Assembly (NCBI GenBank): GCA_025175895.1
Contig: CM046006.1
Location: forward strand, 69,584,288 to 69,648,287
DNA from: Wurfbainia villosa
Lineage: Eukaryota > Streptophyta > Magnoliopsida > Zingiberales > Zingiberaceae
Length of the DNA stretch: 64,000 nt
Reading direction: 5' to 3'
Under the pieces are notes generated by a model that was not told the origin of the DNA, searched no databases, and saw nothing but the letters and a program-made list of their open reading frames with translations. A program made the position numbers and the translations under genes. Of the stretch, positions 10,092-22,739 are shown in pieces. Each line of letters opens with the position of its first letter. The first letter of the stretch is position 1.

Positions 10092-11664
10092 TGTTGGGAA
10101 TTGAATGCCCGCTAGAGGGGGGGTGAATAGCGGCGTGACCGTTTGATGATGGAAATCGTTCGCGGTTGTCTCTACACTTTCGTTAGCGCAGCGGAATATA
10201 GAAATGAAAGCAATAACAAAATACACAACACACGAACACAATTATTTAACGTGGTTCGGAACCGCACGGTTCCTACTCCACGGATCGGGTTCGTACGAAC
10301 CCTAGTGATGCCAATCACACACCACTATAAAACACTCCTTCTCGGAACAATCCGGAGGCGGAGAAACCTCGTACAAATGTTCTTACAACAATAAGAAGTA
10401 AATACAAGCAAAATACAAGAATGAAATACAATGCAAGTAAAGAAAACTACTTTACTAGAGCTTTTGATTTGCTTGCTTTTGGTTGTCTTGAACTAGCCTT
10501 GAAGGACTGGAAAAGCACCAACTCTTCCCCTTCAAATCGCCCAAGAAAAACTGATGATTGAGCCTTCCACGAACAGCTGCTTTTATCCTCCATCGGCCGA
10601 TTTCACCGTGATCGACGCCATAAGTCCCCGATCGCCAATATCAGTGGCCGTGAGACAACGGCTCAATCCACGCTGGAAAAACTCCAACGGGACTCACCGA
10701 TCCGATTGCCAACATTGGCGGCCGATCGCTAACGCCGTAGTCGACGCGGCCACGGAGCGCTCTGCTCGAACTCGGCCGGGCATTGCCATCCCTTAGCGGT
10801 CAATGCCGCGTGACGCCGATCGCTCCCATGAGCACCGATAAAGCTCTCAAACGGCAATGAACTCGAGTCGACTCCCGGCAGTCGAACCGGCCATAATGCC
10901 AGTCGACTGCCAACCTCAAGAATGAGGTTTTAACCCAAGTATGGTGCCCCCATACTTGCTAGACCACCCTTAGCCTAGACCTAAAGCCTTCTAGCCACCT
11001 CCATCAGCCTCACGCCTCTCAGATCCCTCCAAGTCATCCATGACTTGTTCATCCATCGCGCTAGCTTCCAGGTGCTTTCATCGGCTATGTCATGCTAACG
11101 GTGTCTACACCGCCAAGGCACATTGGACTTACGCCGCCAAGACTCCGCTTGGACTTTACGCCGCCAATATCAATCCCCTTGGACTTCTCAAATGCCAAGA
11201 CTCAAGCTTGGACTTTCCCTTGCCAACCCATGTTGGACTTTCCATGCCAAGACCCATGCTTGGACTTTCCATTTGCCAAGACCCATGCTTGGACTTCTCA
11301 TTTGCCAAGACCCATTCTTGGACTTCTCATGCCAAGTGCTCAAGACTTGGACTTTCCCAATTGCCAAGTGTCCCACTTGGACTTTCCATGCCAAGTACCC
11401 ATGACTTGGACTTTCCCATAAACACATGGTCAACCCTAGTCAACCACCAAAGTCTCCCTCGAGTCAAACTCGAGTCTGGTCAATTATAACCTGGGTCGAT
11501 TGTATAAACAATCTCTCCAACATATTAACCGACATTAATGTCAAACATCAATGTCAATCCTATGTCTAACATACTTTGTCAAACATACTTTGTCAAACAT
11601 TAAAACATCACTCGAGTCAAACTCGAGTCCTGGTCAATCGTGACCTGGGCCGATTGCACCAACA
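10092..11664 (-). repeat. Element C 3' LTR (left copy)
   Basis: 1573 bp, with TG/CA ends. It contains the minisatellite at about 11115-11420 and repeated CAGTCGACTG-type palindromes. It is nearly identical to the right copy over roughly the last 570 bases. The middle (about 10600-10850) differs by many small insertions and deletions. Confidence 0.9.
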
Positions 11665-11682
11665 ATCTCCCCCTTTTTGATG
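11665..11682 (-). other. Element C polypurine tract
   Basis: The minus strand reads CATCAAAAAGGGGGAGAT directly before the LTR. It is the usual plus-strand primer site of LTR elements and agrees with the minus orientation. Confidence 0.8.
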
Positions 11683-13576
11683 TTTGACAAAAACTAAATA
11701 AAACCATGAGTTAGAACACTAACTCAAATCCCTTACCAATTATCCCAAATTGGTAAACACTCACCAAATGTTCTCCCCCAAACATTCAAGTGAAAAAGTA
11801 AATCAAATGTTCTCCCCCAAACATTCTCCCCCTTTTTGACTAACATCAAAAAGGTTTTCTCTCCAAGGAGGTCAATGTCTCATGTCCCAATGAGATCTTA
11901 CAATCTCCCCCTTGATAAAAAATACCTAGGATGCCTACCATCTTCCTAGTGATAAGTCCCATATCACTCAAGAGAGGCACTCCTATCTCACTCTCCCAAT
12001 TTCCAAATTGGGTATCAAACACCCATCAATTTTTCAATTGATAACATTCTCCCCATAAAAAAAACATCCATCATTCCAAGATGGATACCTCCCCCTAAAG
12101 GCTAGCTCCCCCTTGACCATTGCACCAACAATGTCCTTGGGAAGTCCCTAAGCCAATAGGAACTCTAAACCATCAAAATTAAGGTTCTAAGTTCAACATA
12201 GAACTTTTACTCACCCTAAATTTGATACTTTGACCTAACACAACTCCTAATCCATATCCAATAGATTTATACCCTTTAAAAAGATTCCCAAAGCATATCC
12301 TAGGGTTAGAGTGGTTAGGAACCTTTACCATATCAACATGGGCTAAACAAACCTTGTTAACCCGAAATCAGACCGGCAATGACTCGACAAGAATCACCGA
12401 TCACATTTTCATCACCGATCCGCCACCAAGTGGGATCGAAGTCAAATTCCCGAATTTCAGCTATCAGAACGAATTTCAGAAATTCATAACTAATTATACG
12501 TATATCGAAAAATCACTAAATTTGATACGTATAATACTTATGACTAAAATAATGGGTGAAAAATGTTTTAAAATTATTTTACCCATAAAATATCGAAATT
12601 GATACAAATTTCAAAAGTGAAGAAAACTTCTACGTTTTTGGCTCACTTTGTATCAATCTCATCAATGGTGATTGCTATCAAAAGATAGACTTCACCAAGG
12701 TTTTCTAAATTGATTTTAAAATGATTTTGAAAACCTTATTTTGGATCATATTCCTTGGGCTCTATGTACATGACTTGTACACAAGCTTTCCCAATGATCC
12801 ACCAATAAAATTAGATGAGTTTTAGTTCATCTAGATGCAAAAACTATGCACCTTGAACTCAATTCATATCCTAGCATCTCACATGTATCTAGGGTGTGTA
12901 AATACACATACATGTCAATTGGATGTGAGATGTGGGTTTTGTTCTCCCTAAACTAGGGTTTCATGCATTTTTCTAAGGCAACTTTACTTGATTCCCTTAT
13001 AAATGGGACTCCAAGTCATGCCATAGTCCTTAAATCAATTTTAATCAATTTAGATGCATGAAAATGATCATGGCATTAATGAAGATATAAATAAGTATAT
13101 GCTCATAATCATGATGTCATGGCATATGATATAAAAATAATCATACATGACATTAACCTAAAACCTAAGCATACTCATGACATATAAAATCATAGAAATA
13201 GGCATGATGTCATGACATGGCATATGGCAAACAAGCATGGCATATAAAATGTATAGGTATAATAATACCTAAATTTTAATATTAATTGCCATTTGTTGAG
13301 ACTTGTTGGGATTTAAACATATTTTGCCATATTAACCTAATCTTCCTAGTGTGCCAAAAACCCAAAATGGCACACCAACCTCTAAACCTAAATTGTGCCA
13401 AAAAGATCATTTTATCAAACTTCATAATTAATATTGGCACATCCTAAAATCTTTTAGGATTAAAAACTCAAATGTATTTTCAAGGTAACCATAACCTTGA
13501 AAATGACCTAAAATGCCACCTTTACCATGGTTAGGTTAACTACCCTTCCATTTAAAGTTGGCACACCCTAACCCAT
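11683..13576 (-). other. Noncoding 3' region of element C
   Basis: About 1.9 kb between the gag-like ORF and the polypurine tract, AT-rich and without a convincing ORF. Its reverse complement is recognisably similar to 19445-21243 of element B, including the stretch beginning with the gag stop and a GTGCCAACTTTAAATGG-like phrase. The region is therefore part of the family's structure and not random flanking DNA. Confidence 0.75.
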
Positions 13577-15302
13577 TTAGCGTGAATCAAACACGCTCTT
13601 AGGAACCCAAAACCGATTTGAGCTCCTAGGGTTAACTAGGTATTCCTTAGGGATAACCTCCCTAGATACCTTCCTAATGACCTTCCTAGGCTTATTAGCC
13701 TTGGTCATTTGGGTCTTGCCTAGGTTAACCTTAGGGATTGCCTCCCTAACAACCTTCTTAGTAGCCACCTTAGGTTTCCTAGAAACCCTAGCCACTAGGC
13801 ATACCCTTTGGTCAACTCTAGGGATGACTTCCCTAGTAACCTTGGTCTTCCTAGACCTAGTTAGTGTTCCATAATCTAATGGAACACTATGGTAAGCCTT
13901 AGGCTTAGGTTTGTGACCCAAACCTTGTTTGCCCTTGGTTGACTTTTGACTCTTAGGTCCTTGGTGTTGACTTTGACTTTTGGACCTTGACTTTAGATCA
14001 TTTGACCCTTTAAATTGATTTTGTATAATTTTAAGGGTCTTCTCAGTTTTTCAAGCCTTGACCTCAAGACTTGATTTTCCTTTTCTAATTGCCCAATTTT
14101 AGAGTTTTGATTTAAATCATGGGCATTTGACTTTCTCGGCATATGCCTAGTCCATTTTGGATTAAAACCTAGATGTTCCCTATTTTCTTAATTGATTCCC
14201 TAGGTAGAATATTTTTAGGGATATATGACCTAGAGGTGTTCTTAGGTAAATTATTTTTAGGGACATTAGTCCCAAATTTCTCCCTATTTCCTAATTGGAC
14301 ACTCTTAGCTCCTAAGCAAAAATACTTGTTCCTATTAGCATGCTTTTCATAAATTGCAAGTGAATTGAAATCCCTAGCATGCTTTTGCTTATAAATTGAA
14401 GAAGGAGCAAGATTAGAAGTTACCCTAGGGTTTGCCTTAGCTCCCCCTACATATGATGCTCCATTTTGAGTCTTCTTGTCCCCCTTCTTGCATTGACTGA
14501 AGTGTCCCTTAGTTGCACTTGAAGCAAATTACTTGTTCTTTGCTTCTTTGACTTTGGGCACCGACTTCCTTGATTTTTGCACGTGGAGTCTTCTTAACCC
14601 TTTAGGACACTTACTCTTGTAGTGTCCTTGCTCCCTACACTCAAAGCATATAATATGTATTTTATTATTAATTGACATGCTTGAGTTACCTAGGGTGGTG
14701 GAGACCGGAATTGAATTTTGGGCTTCTTCATCTTGTCCGGATGTCGAAGCTTCTTGGTATTGCTCCGGTGTTGAGGATGGTCTCTCCTCCTCAATAATAG
14801 AAGTGGATGCTTCTTCCACTTCCTCCACCAATCCGGAAGTTGATTCCCTATCAACTTCGGACTCCTCAAGCTCTTTTGATGGAGATGTGCTTGCTTGAGC
14901 TTGAGAGGGTGTGCACTCCTCTTCTTCTTCTTCTTCTTGTTGAATTGATGATGAGTTTTCATGGAGCTTTGCCACTTGGCTCCATAGCTCCTTGGCATCT
15001 ATATAATTCCCTAACATACACAAGATATTGTTAGGTATTAACTCAACCAAAAACTTTATTACCTTGGTGTTTTTCTCGAAGGCTTGGACTTGCTCTTCGG
15101 TCCATCTCTTCTTTTTGAGGAAACCACCTTTTGGTCCTCTTGGCAATTCAAAGCCTTCCATTAAGAGAGACCATTCTTCGAAGTCCCTCATCATTAGGTA
15201 GTCTTCGATCCTTGCCTTCCATTGACTAAATCCTTCTTGTCCATAGAAAGTATAAGGGATAGGTGTGTTGATATCCCATCCAAGCTTGTCTTGGAGTTCC
15301 AT
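13577..15302 (-). pseudogene. Element C gag (UBN2-like core plus zinc knuckle), no pol
   Basis: The ATG at 15302 starts MELQDKLGWDIN; the first open part runs to 14529. It has a copia gag core (FYGQEGFSQWKARIEDYL), an acidic Ser/Glu-rich linker and one CCHC knuckle CFECREQGHYKSKC (about 14610-14655). After stops and frame changes, a basic Lys/Arg/Val-rich tail is readable at 13577-13921, ending NRFWVPKSV and a stop. In related autonomous elements the W-V-P-K phrase lies just before protease, so coding ends at the gag/protease border. The protein would bind and package RNA. This copy is broken between 14529 and 13921. Confidence 0.82.
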
Positions 15303-15351
15303 CTTCACCCTCTAGCGTCTTGCTTGTTTGTTAATCCGCTGAAGAGCCACC

Positions 15352-15364
15352 GTGCTCGATACCA
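15352..15364 (-). other. Element C primer-binding site (tRNA-iMet-like)
   Basis: The minus strand reads TGGTATCGAGCAC, an iMet primer site lacking one base relative to TGGTATCAGAGC. It lies two bases inside the right LTR. Confidence 0.75.
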
Positions 15365-15366
15365 CT

Positions 15367-16947
15367 TGTTGGGAATTGAATGCCCGCTAGAGGGGGGGGT
15401 GAATAGCGGCGTGACCGTTTGATGATGGAAATCGTCATGCGTTGTCTCTACACTTCGTTAGCGCAGCAACAGAATAGAAATAATAAAGCAATAACAAAAT
15501 ACACAACACACGAACACAATTATTTAACGTGGTTCGAACCGCACGGTTCCTACTCCACGGATCGGGTTCAGATCTGAACCCTAGTGATGCCAATCACACA
15601 CCACTATAAAACACTCCTTCTCGGAACAATCCGGAGGCGGAGAAACCTCGTACAAATGTTCTTACAACAATAAGAAGTAAATACAAGCAAAATACAAGAA
15701 TGAAATACAATGCAAGTAAAGAAAACTACTTTACTAGAGCTTTTGATTTGCTTGCTTTTGGTTGTCTTGAACTAGCCTTGAAGGACTGGAAAAGCACCAA
15801 CTCTTCCCCTTCAAATCGCCCAAGAAAAACTGATTATTGAGCCTTCCACGAACAGCTGCTTTTATCCTTCATCGGATTGCCGACCGCCATAAGTCCCCGA
15901 TCAGCTAATATCATGTGAGACAACGGCTCAATCCACGTTGGACAAGTTCCAACGGGACTCTCACCGATCCGATCGCCAACATTGGCGATCGCTAACGCTG
16001 TAAGTCGATCGCCTACGGCCACGAGCGCTCTTCGCAGATCTCTTCCACCGGCCGCCATCCCTTGGCATGATCGCTGTTGACATTGCCGATCATGCTCCCA
16101 TGAGCAGTCGACTGCCAGAGCCCTTAAAGCTCTCAAACGGCAGTCGAACTCGAGTCGACTCCCGGCAGTCGAACCGGCCATAATGTCAGTCGACTGCCAA
16201 CCTCAAGAATGAGGTTTTAACCCAAGTATGGTGCCCCCATACTTGCTAGACCACCCTTAGCCTAGACCTAAGCCTTCTAGCCACCTCCATCAGCCTCACG
16301 CCTCGGATCCTCCAAGTCATCCATGACTTGTTCATCCATCGCGCTAGCTTCCAGGTGCTTCCATCGGCTATGTCATGCTAACGGTGTCTACACCGCCAAG
16401 GCACATTGGACTTACGCCGCCAAGACTCCGCTTGGACTTTACACCGCCAATATCAATCCCCTTGGACTTCTCAAATGCCAAGACTCAAGCTTGGACTTTC
16501 CCTTGCCAACCCATGTTGGACTTTCCATGCCAAGACCCATGCTTGGACTTTCCATTTGCCAAGACCCATGCTTGGACTTCTCATTTGCCAAGACCCATTC
16601 TTAGACTTCTCATGCCAAGTGCTCAAGACTTGGACTTTCCCAATTGCCAAGTGTCCCACTTGGACTTTCCATGCCAAGTACCCATGACTTGGACTTTCCC
16701 ATAAACACATGGTCAACCCTAGTCAACCACCAAAGTCTCCCTCGAGTCAAACTCGAGTCTGGTCAATTATAACCTGGGTCGATTGTATAAACAATCTCCC
16801 CAACATATTAACCGACATTAATGTCAAACATCAATGTCAATCCTATGTCTAACATACTTTGTCAAACATACTTTGTCAAACATTAAAACATCACTCGAGT
16901 CAAACTCGAGTCCTGGTCAATCGTGACCTGGGCCGATTGCACCAACA
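15367..16947 (-). repeat. Element C 5' LTR (right copy)
   Basis: 1581 bp, paired with 10092-11664. On the minus strand the U5 end, next to the primer site, carries the CTATTCACCCCCCC-type tract followed by TCTAGC. It contains the minisatellite at about 16397-16703. Confidence 0.9.
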
Positions 16948-16952
16948 GTCGA

Positions 16953-17698
16953 CTGATTGGTCGAGCAGTCGACTGATCGTGTGATCAATCGACTGGTGCT
17001 CGGTTTTTCGGGCACGGAATGGAGTCTGACTCGACTGTTGGGGTCAGTAGTCGAGTGGAGGCTCGAACAGTCGACTGATGGTCATTATCAGTCGACTGAT
17101 GATGGATCCGTTGGATTTTTCCAGCGTGGATCTAGCCATTGTCTCACGACAACAGTGACATCAGTCGACTGATAGTCCCGAGCAATCGACTGATCGACGA
17201 TTTCCAACCCAAGTTAAAGCTTTAAATAGAGCTCGAGGAGGAGGAAATCAACACCAGTTCTTGAGGCTTTTGGGGCAATTTGTTGTTGCAAATCAGGGTC
17301 TCCAAGTGCAAGTCAAGTAACCAAGCATTCAAGCAATCAAAAGCAAAGTGTTGTAAAGTTTTCTTTACTTGTCTTTCATATTTGTATTGTATATTGCTTG
17401 TAATCTGTTGTAAGAGGTTTCTCCGCCTCCGACTTATGTCGAGAAGGAGTTATTTGTGATTAGTGATTGCATTGGCGTCGCTAGAGCTCTTTAGAGCTCG
17501 ATCCGTGGAGTAGAAATCATTCGGTTCTGAACCACGTTAAATATTTGTGTTTGCGTGATTGTCTTATTTCGTTATTGCTATTATTATTATTCCGCTGCAC
17601 GCTAATGAAATTTGTAGAGACAAACGCAATTGAAATCCATCTCGAAATGATTACAAGCTATTAACCCCCCCCCCTCTAGCTTCCAAGGATCCCCTACA
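16953..17698 (+). repeat. Element B left LTR, second part
   Basis: This continues 10091 after element C; the joined sequence GGGTAGTCGACTGATTGG matches the uninterrupted right LTR near 22010. It ends in a C-rich tract and CCCCTACA just before the primer site. Confidence 0.9.
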
Positions 17699-17700
17699 AG

Positions 17701-17712
17701 TGGTATCAGAGT
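17701..17712 (+). other. Element B primer-binding site (tRNA-iMet)
   Basis: TGGTATCAGAGT follows two bases after the LTR end. It matches the plant initiator-Met site except for the last base and shows that B lies on the plus strand. Confidence 0.88.
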
Positions 17713-17761
17713 GAGGCCGCTCTTCAAGTTTACAACTAAGGGAGCACTCTAGAGGGTGAAG

Positions 17762-19336
17762 ATGGAAGTTCAAGAGCAACTAGGTTGGGACATCAACACA
17801 CCGGTCCCTTACACCTTATATGGACGAGAATGCTTCATTTCTTGGAAGAGAAGAATTGAAGATTTTATCATGATGAGGGATTTCGAAGAATGGTCCATTT
17901 TGATGGAGGGATATAGCTATCCAATAGGACCAAAGGGAGGGTTCCTCAAGAAAAAGAGATGGACCGAAGAGCAAGTCCAAGCCTTCAAAAAAAATGATAA
18001 GGTAATGAAATTTTTTATTGACTTAATACCTAACAATATCTTGTGTATGTTAGGTAATTATATAGATGCCAAGGAGCTATGGAGCCAAGTGGCAAAGCTC
18101 CATGAAGATTCATTACCGGTTCAAGAAGAGGGACCATCACCGGTCTAAAGTGAGGATTCAGAAGTTGAGAAGGAATCAACTTCCAGATTGGTGGAAGAAG
18201 TGGAAGAAGCCTCCGCTTCAAGGATCGAGGGGGAGAGACCATCCACACCGGAGCCGGAGCAAAATCAAGAAGAAGTCTCAACCTCCGGTCGAGAAGAATA
18301 ACAAATCTAAAATTCCACCATTGACCTAGGTAACTCAAACATTGTGGGTAAAATAAAAAATCATATAATATGTTTTGAGTGTAGGGAGCAAGGACACTAC
18401 AAGAGTAAGTGTCTTAAAAGGATCAAAAAGTCTCCTCCGACACCAAAAGTCAAGGATACCGATCCCCCAACAACCAAAAGCAAGGAGCAAGTGATTTGCT
18501 TCAAATGCCGACAACCGGAACACTACCGGAATCAATGCCCAAAGGGGGAGAAGAAGACTCAAAGGGGAGCATCACAAGTAGGGGGAGCCACTAAGGCTAA
18601 CTCTAAGGTACATTTTAGTAATGCTTCTTCTAAATTAAATATCAAAAAGCATGCTAGGAATTTTAATTCTCTTGCAATTTATGTTAAAAAGCATGCTAGA
18701 AATAATATTAACAATCTTGCTATTTATCATAAAGAGCATGCTAGAAATAATAGATATTATTGTCTAGGAGCTAAGAATGTAAACCTTAGGAATAAGGAGA
18801 AATTTGGGACTAATGTTCCTAAAAATATTCTACCAAAGGAAACCATTAGGAAAATAGAAAACCATTTAGGCATTGACCCTAAAAAGGGTAGGCATATGCC
18901 TAGAGGAAATGGTATTGCCCAAAGACCAAATCAAAATTCAAAAATTGGACAATTAGAATTAGAAAATCAAGCCTTGAGGTCAAGGCTTGAAAAATTGAAA
19001 AAGACCCTTTGGAAGATGCAAAATCAATTTCAAGGGTCAAGTGGTCAACACTTAGTGTCTAGAAGTCAAAATCTAGGGTCAAATGGTCAAAAGTCAAGAC
19101 CTAGGAAACAAGAACCATCTAAGGGCAAGCTGAAGCCCAAAAAGACCTATCACAATGTTCCATTTGATTATGGAACACAAACTAGGTCTAGGAAGACCAA
19201 GGTCAATAGGGAAGTCATCCCTAAGGTTGACCAAGGTAGATGCCTAGTGGCTAGGGTTTCTAAGAAACCTAGGGTGGCCACTAAGAAGGTTACAAGGGAA
19301 GTCACCCCTAGAGTGAACCATGGCAAGACCAAATGA
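17762..19336 (+). pseudogene. Element B gag with two zinc knuckles, no pol
   Basis: The ATG at 17762 starts MEVQEQLGWDIN. One frame continues to 19336, broken by stops at 18146-18148, 18299-18301 and 18308-18310. It has the same gag core as C (YGRECFISWKRRIEDFIMM), an acidic linker, CCHC knuckles CFECREQGHYKSKC (about 18371-18412) and CFKCRQPEHYRNQC (about 18500-18540), a short repeated KHARN stretch, and a long basic tail. The second knuckle and the longer tail are clearer than in C. A terminal W-V-P-K phrase near 19431-19442 lies beyond the last stop. No protease or polymerase follows. Confidence 0.85.
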
Positions 19337-19444
19337 CCAAGGCTAACAAGCCTAGAAGGGTCATTAGGAAGGTATTTAGGGAGGTTATCCCTAAGGAATA
19401 CCTAGTAAACCCTAGGAGCTCAAATCGGTTTTGGGTTCCTAAGA

Positions 19445-21243
19445 GCGTGATCGATTCACGCTAGATGGGTTTAGGGTGTGCCAACTTTAAATGGAAGGGT
19501 AGTTAACCTAATCATAGTAAAGGTGGCACTTTAGGTAATTTTCAAGGTTATGGATACCTTGGAAATAGATTTGATATTATGATCCTAAAAGATTTTAGGA
19601 TGTGCCAATATATTTTTGGAATTATGAAAAATCAATTAAATTGGCACAATTTAGGTTTAGAAGTCATAATGTGTCATTTTAGAATTTTGGCACACCTGGG
19701 AGAAAAGGGATAATATGACAAAATATACTTAATTATATTAAATGGCAACTAATATTAAATTTAGGTATTAGTATACCTATACCCTTTATTTGTCATGCTT
19801 GATTTGCCATATAACATGCCATGACATCATATCTATGTTTAATCATTTAATATGTCATGATCATGTTTTTAGGATTAGGTTTAATGTCATGTGTTTTTAG
19901 ATTCCATCTTATGTCATGACATCATGATTATAAGCATGGTTTATTTATATCATCATTAATGTCATAATCATTCATGCATTTGAATTTGATTAAAATTGAT
20001 TTAAGGATAATGGCATGACTTGGAGTCTCATTTATAAGGGAATCAAGTAGTGTTGCCTTAGGAAAATGCATGAAACCCTAGATTAGGAAAGCAAAACTCA
20101 CATCTCACATTACATTGACATGTATGTGTATTTATATACCCTAGATACATGTGAGATGTTAGGATATGAGTTAAGTTCAAGGTGCATAGTTTTTGCATCT
20201 AGATGAACTAAAACTCATCTAATTTCATTTGTGGATCATTGGAAAAGTTTGTGTACAAGTTATGTACATTGAGCCCAAGGAATATGATCCAATATAGGTT
20301 TTCAAAATCTTTTTAAAATCAATTTAGAAAACCTTGGGGAAGTCTATCTTTTGATAGCAATCACCATTGATGAAGTTGATACAAAGTAGGGCCAAAACAT
20401 TGAAAATTTCAATGGTTTTGAACTTTGTGTCAATTTCAATATTTTATGCGTAAAATATTTTTCTATCATTTTTCACCCATTGTATTGGTCATAAGTATTA
20501 TACGTATAAATTTTCATGATTTTTCGATCTACGTATAATTATTTATGAATTTTAAAATCAGTGGTGGCGATCGATGAGTGATGGCAATGATCGTGATCTC
20601 TGATAAAGTCGACTGCCAAGGTTGATTTTAGGAAAACAAGATTGTTTAGCCCATTTTCAGCCATAGTAAAGTTCCCTAACCACTCCTAACCCTAGGATAT
20701 GCTTTGGAAAGCATTAGAAAGGGTGAAAATCCATTGGATATGGATTAGGAGAGTTATTTAGGGTTTGTATCAAATTTAAGGTGTGGAGAGTTCATGTTTG
20801 AACTTTGAACCTTATTTTTGATGATTTAGAGTTCCTATTAGCTTAGGGACTTCCAAAGAACATTGTTGGTGCAATGGTCAAGGGGGAGCAAGCCTTTAGG
20901 GGGAGGTATCCATCAAGGGATGATGGATGTTATTTTTTTTCTCATGAGGAGGGAAAATGGGATTTTGAGATAACCAATTTGGAAATTGGGAGTGTATAGG
21001 ATTGCCTCTCTTGAGTGATATGGGACTTATCACTAAGAAGATGGTAGGCATCCTAGGTAGTTTTGGACCAAGGGAGAGATTGTAAGATCTCATTGGGACA
21101 TGAGACTTTGACCTCCTTGGAGAGAACCTTTTTGATGTTAGTCAAAAAGGGGGAGAATGACATCAATTGGGAAAATTGATGGGGATGATTGGTTTGAGTT
21201 AGATGGTCTAACTCAATGGTTTATTTGGTTTTTGTCAAACATC
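19445..21243 (+). other. Noncoding 3' region of element B
   Basis: About 1.8 kb with no supportable ORF, similar to the reverse complement of 11683-13576. It ends at the polypurine tract (AAAAAGGGGA, 21244-21253). Confidence 0.75.
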
Positions 21244-21257
21244 AAAAAGGGGAATAT

Positions 21258-22739
21258 TGTTGGTGCAATCGGCTCAGGTCACGATTGACCAGGACTCAAG
21301 CTTGACTCAAGAGATGTTTTGATGTTCGACAAAAACATATGACAATGTGATTGTCATGGGAAAGTCCAAGTCTTGGGTACTTGCCATGGAAAGTCCAAAG
21401 ATTGTTTGACATGGAATCACTAAGCATGGGTCCAAGTTCATGACTAGTTGGAAAGTTCAAGCATGGATCTGGTAAGGAAAGTCCAAGCATGGGTCTTGGC
21501 AAGGAAAAGTCCAAGCATGGGTCTTGGCATGGAAAGTCCAACATGGGTTGGCAAGGGAAAGTCCAAGCTTGAGTCTTGGCATTTGAGAAGTCCAAGGGGT
21601 TTGATATTGGCGACGTAAAGTCCAAGCGGGAGTCTTGGCAGCATAAGTCCAATGGTTGACGACGTAAAGTCCAAGCGGAGTCTTAGCAGTGTAAGTCCAA
21701 TGTGCCTTGGCGGTGTAGACACCGTTAGCATGACATAGCCGATGGAAGCACCTGAAGGCTAGTGTGATGGATGAACAAGTCATGGATGACTTGGAGGGAT
21801 CCAAGAGGTGTGAGGCTGACGGAGGTGGCTAGAAGGCTTAGGTCTAGGCTAAGGGTGGTCTAGCAAGTATGGGAGAATCATACTTGGGTTAAAACCTCAT
21901 GTTTGAGATGTGTCAGTCGACTGGTGCCATGTGGCAGTCGACTGGCGTGAGTCAACTAGGGTTTGACTACAGAAATTGGCCTAACAGTCGACTGCCATAG
22001 GTGGGTAGTCAATTGATTGGCTGAGCAGTCGACTGGTGCTCAATTTTTCGGGTACAGAATGAAGTTTGACTCAACTGTTGGGGTCAGCAGTCGAGTGGAG
22101 GCTCGAACAGCCGACTGATAGTCATTATTAGTTGACTGATGATGGATCCATTGAATTTTTCCAGCGTGGATCTAGCCGTTGTCTCACAACAACAGTGGCA
22201 TCAGTCGACTGATAGTCCCGAGCAATCGACTGATCGGCGATTTCCATCCCAGGTTGAAGCTTTAAATGGAGCTCGAGAAGGAGGAAATCAACACCGGTTC
22301 TTGAGGCTTTTGGGGTGATTTGTTATTGCAAATCAGGGTCTCTAAGTGCAAGTCAAGTAACCAAGCATTCAAGCAATCAAAAGCAAAGTATTGTAAAGTT
22401 TTCTTTACTTGTCTTTCATATTTGTATTGTATATTGCTTGTAATCTGTTGTAAGAGGTTTCTCCGCCTCCGACTTGTGTCGAGAAGGAGTTATTTGTGAT
22501 TAGTGATTGCATTGGCGTCACTAGAGCTCTTTAGAGCTCGATCCGTGGAGTAGGAACCGTTCGGTTCCGAACCACGTTAAATATTTATGTTTGCATGATT
22601 GTCTTGTTTCGTTATTGCTATTATTATTATTCTGCTATGCGCTAATAAAATTTATAGAGACAAATGCAATTGAAATCACTCTCGAAACGATTACAAGCTA
22701 TTCACCCCCCCCCCCTCTAGCTTCCAAGGATCCCCTACA
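21258..22739 (+). repeat. Element B 3' LTR
   Basis: 1482 bp, TGTTGGTGCAATCGG to CCCCTACA, followed by the target duplication ATCCT (22740-22744). The minisatellite (about 21356-21720) is shorter than in the left copy. Several CAGTCGACTG palindromes lie between about 21910 and 22220. Confidence 0.92.

Larger units (their letters stand above)
10092..16947 (-). mobile_element. Element C: gag-only LTR retrotransposon, same family as B, nested in B's LTR
   Basis: The target duplication GTCGA lies at 10087-10091 and 16948-16952. LTRs are 10092-11664 and 15367-16947 (TGTTGGGAATTG...CCAACA on the plus strand). The primer site lies left of the right LTR and the polypurine tract lies right of the left LTR, so the element is on the minus strand. 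Its LTR reverse complement begins TGTTGGTGCAATCGG like element B, so a family member inserted head-on into its relative. The interior (11665-15366) encodes gag and a noncoding region matching that of B. No polymerase is present. Confidence 0.92.
9186..22739 (+). mobile_element. Element B: gag-only LTR retrotransposon of copia/Sire type, containing element C
   Basis: The target duplication ATCCT lies at 9181-9185 and 22740-22744. The LTRs begin TGTTGGTGCAATCGG and end CCCCTACA. The left LTR is 9186-10091 plus 16953-17698, split by element C; the right LTR is 21258-22739. The iMet primer site at 17701 and an A/G-rich polypurine tract at 21244-21253 set the plus orientation. The 3.5-kb interior holds only gag and about 1.8 kb of noncoding sequence. 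No integrase, reverse transcriptase or RNase H motif is present. It fits the published TR-GAG concept of non-autonomous elements. It sits in the gag of element A. Confidence 0.92.
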
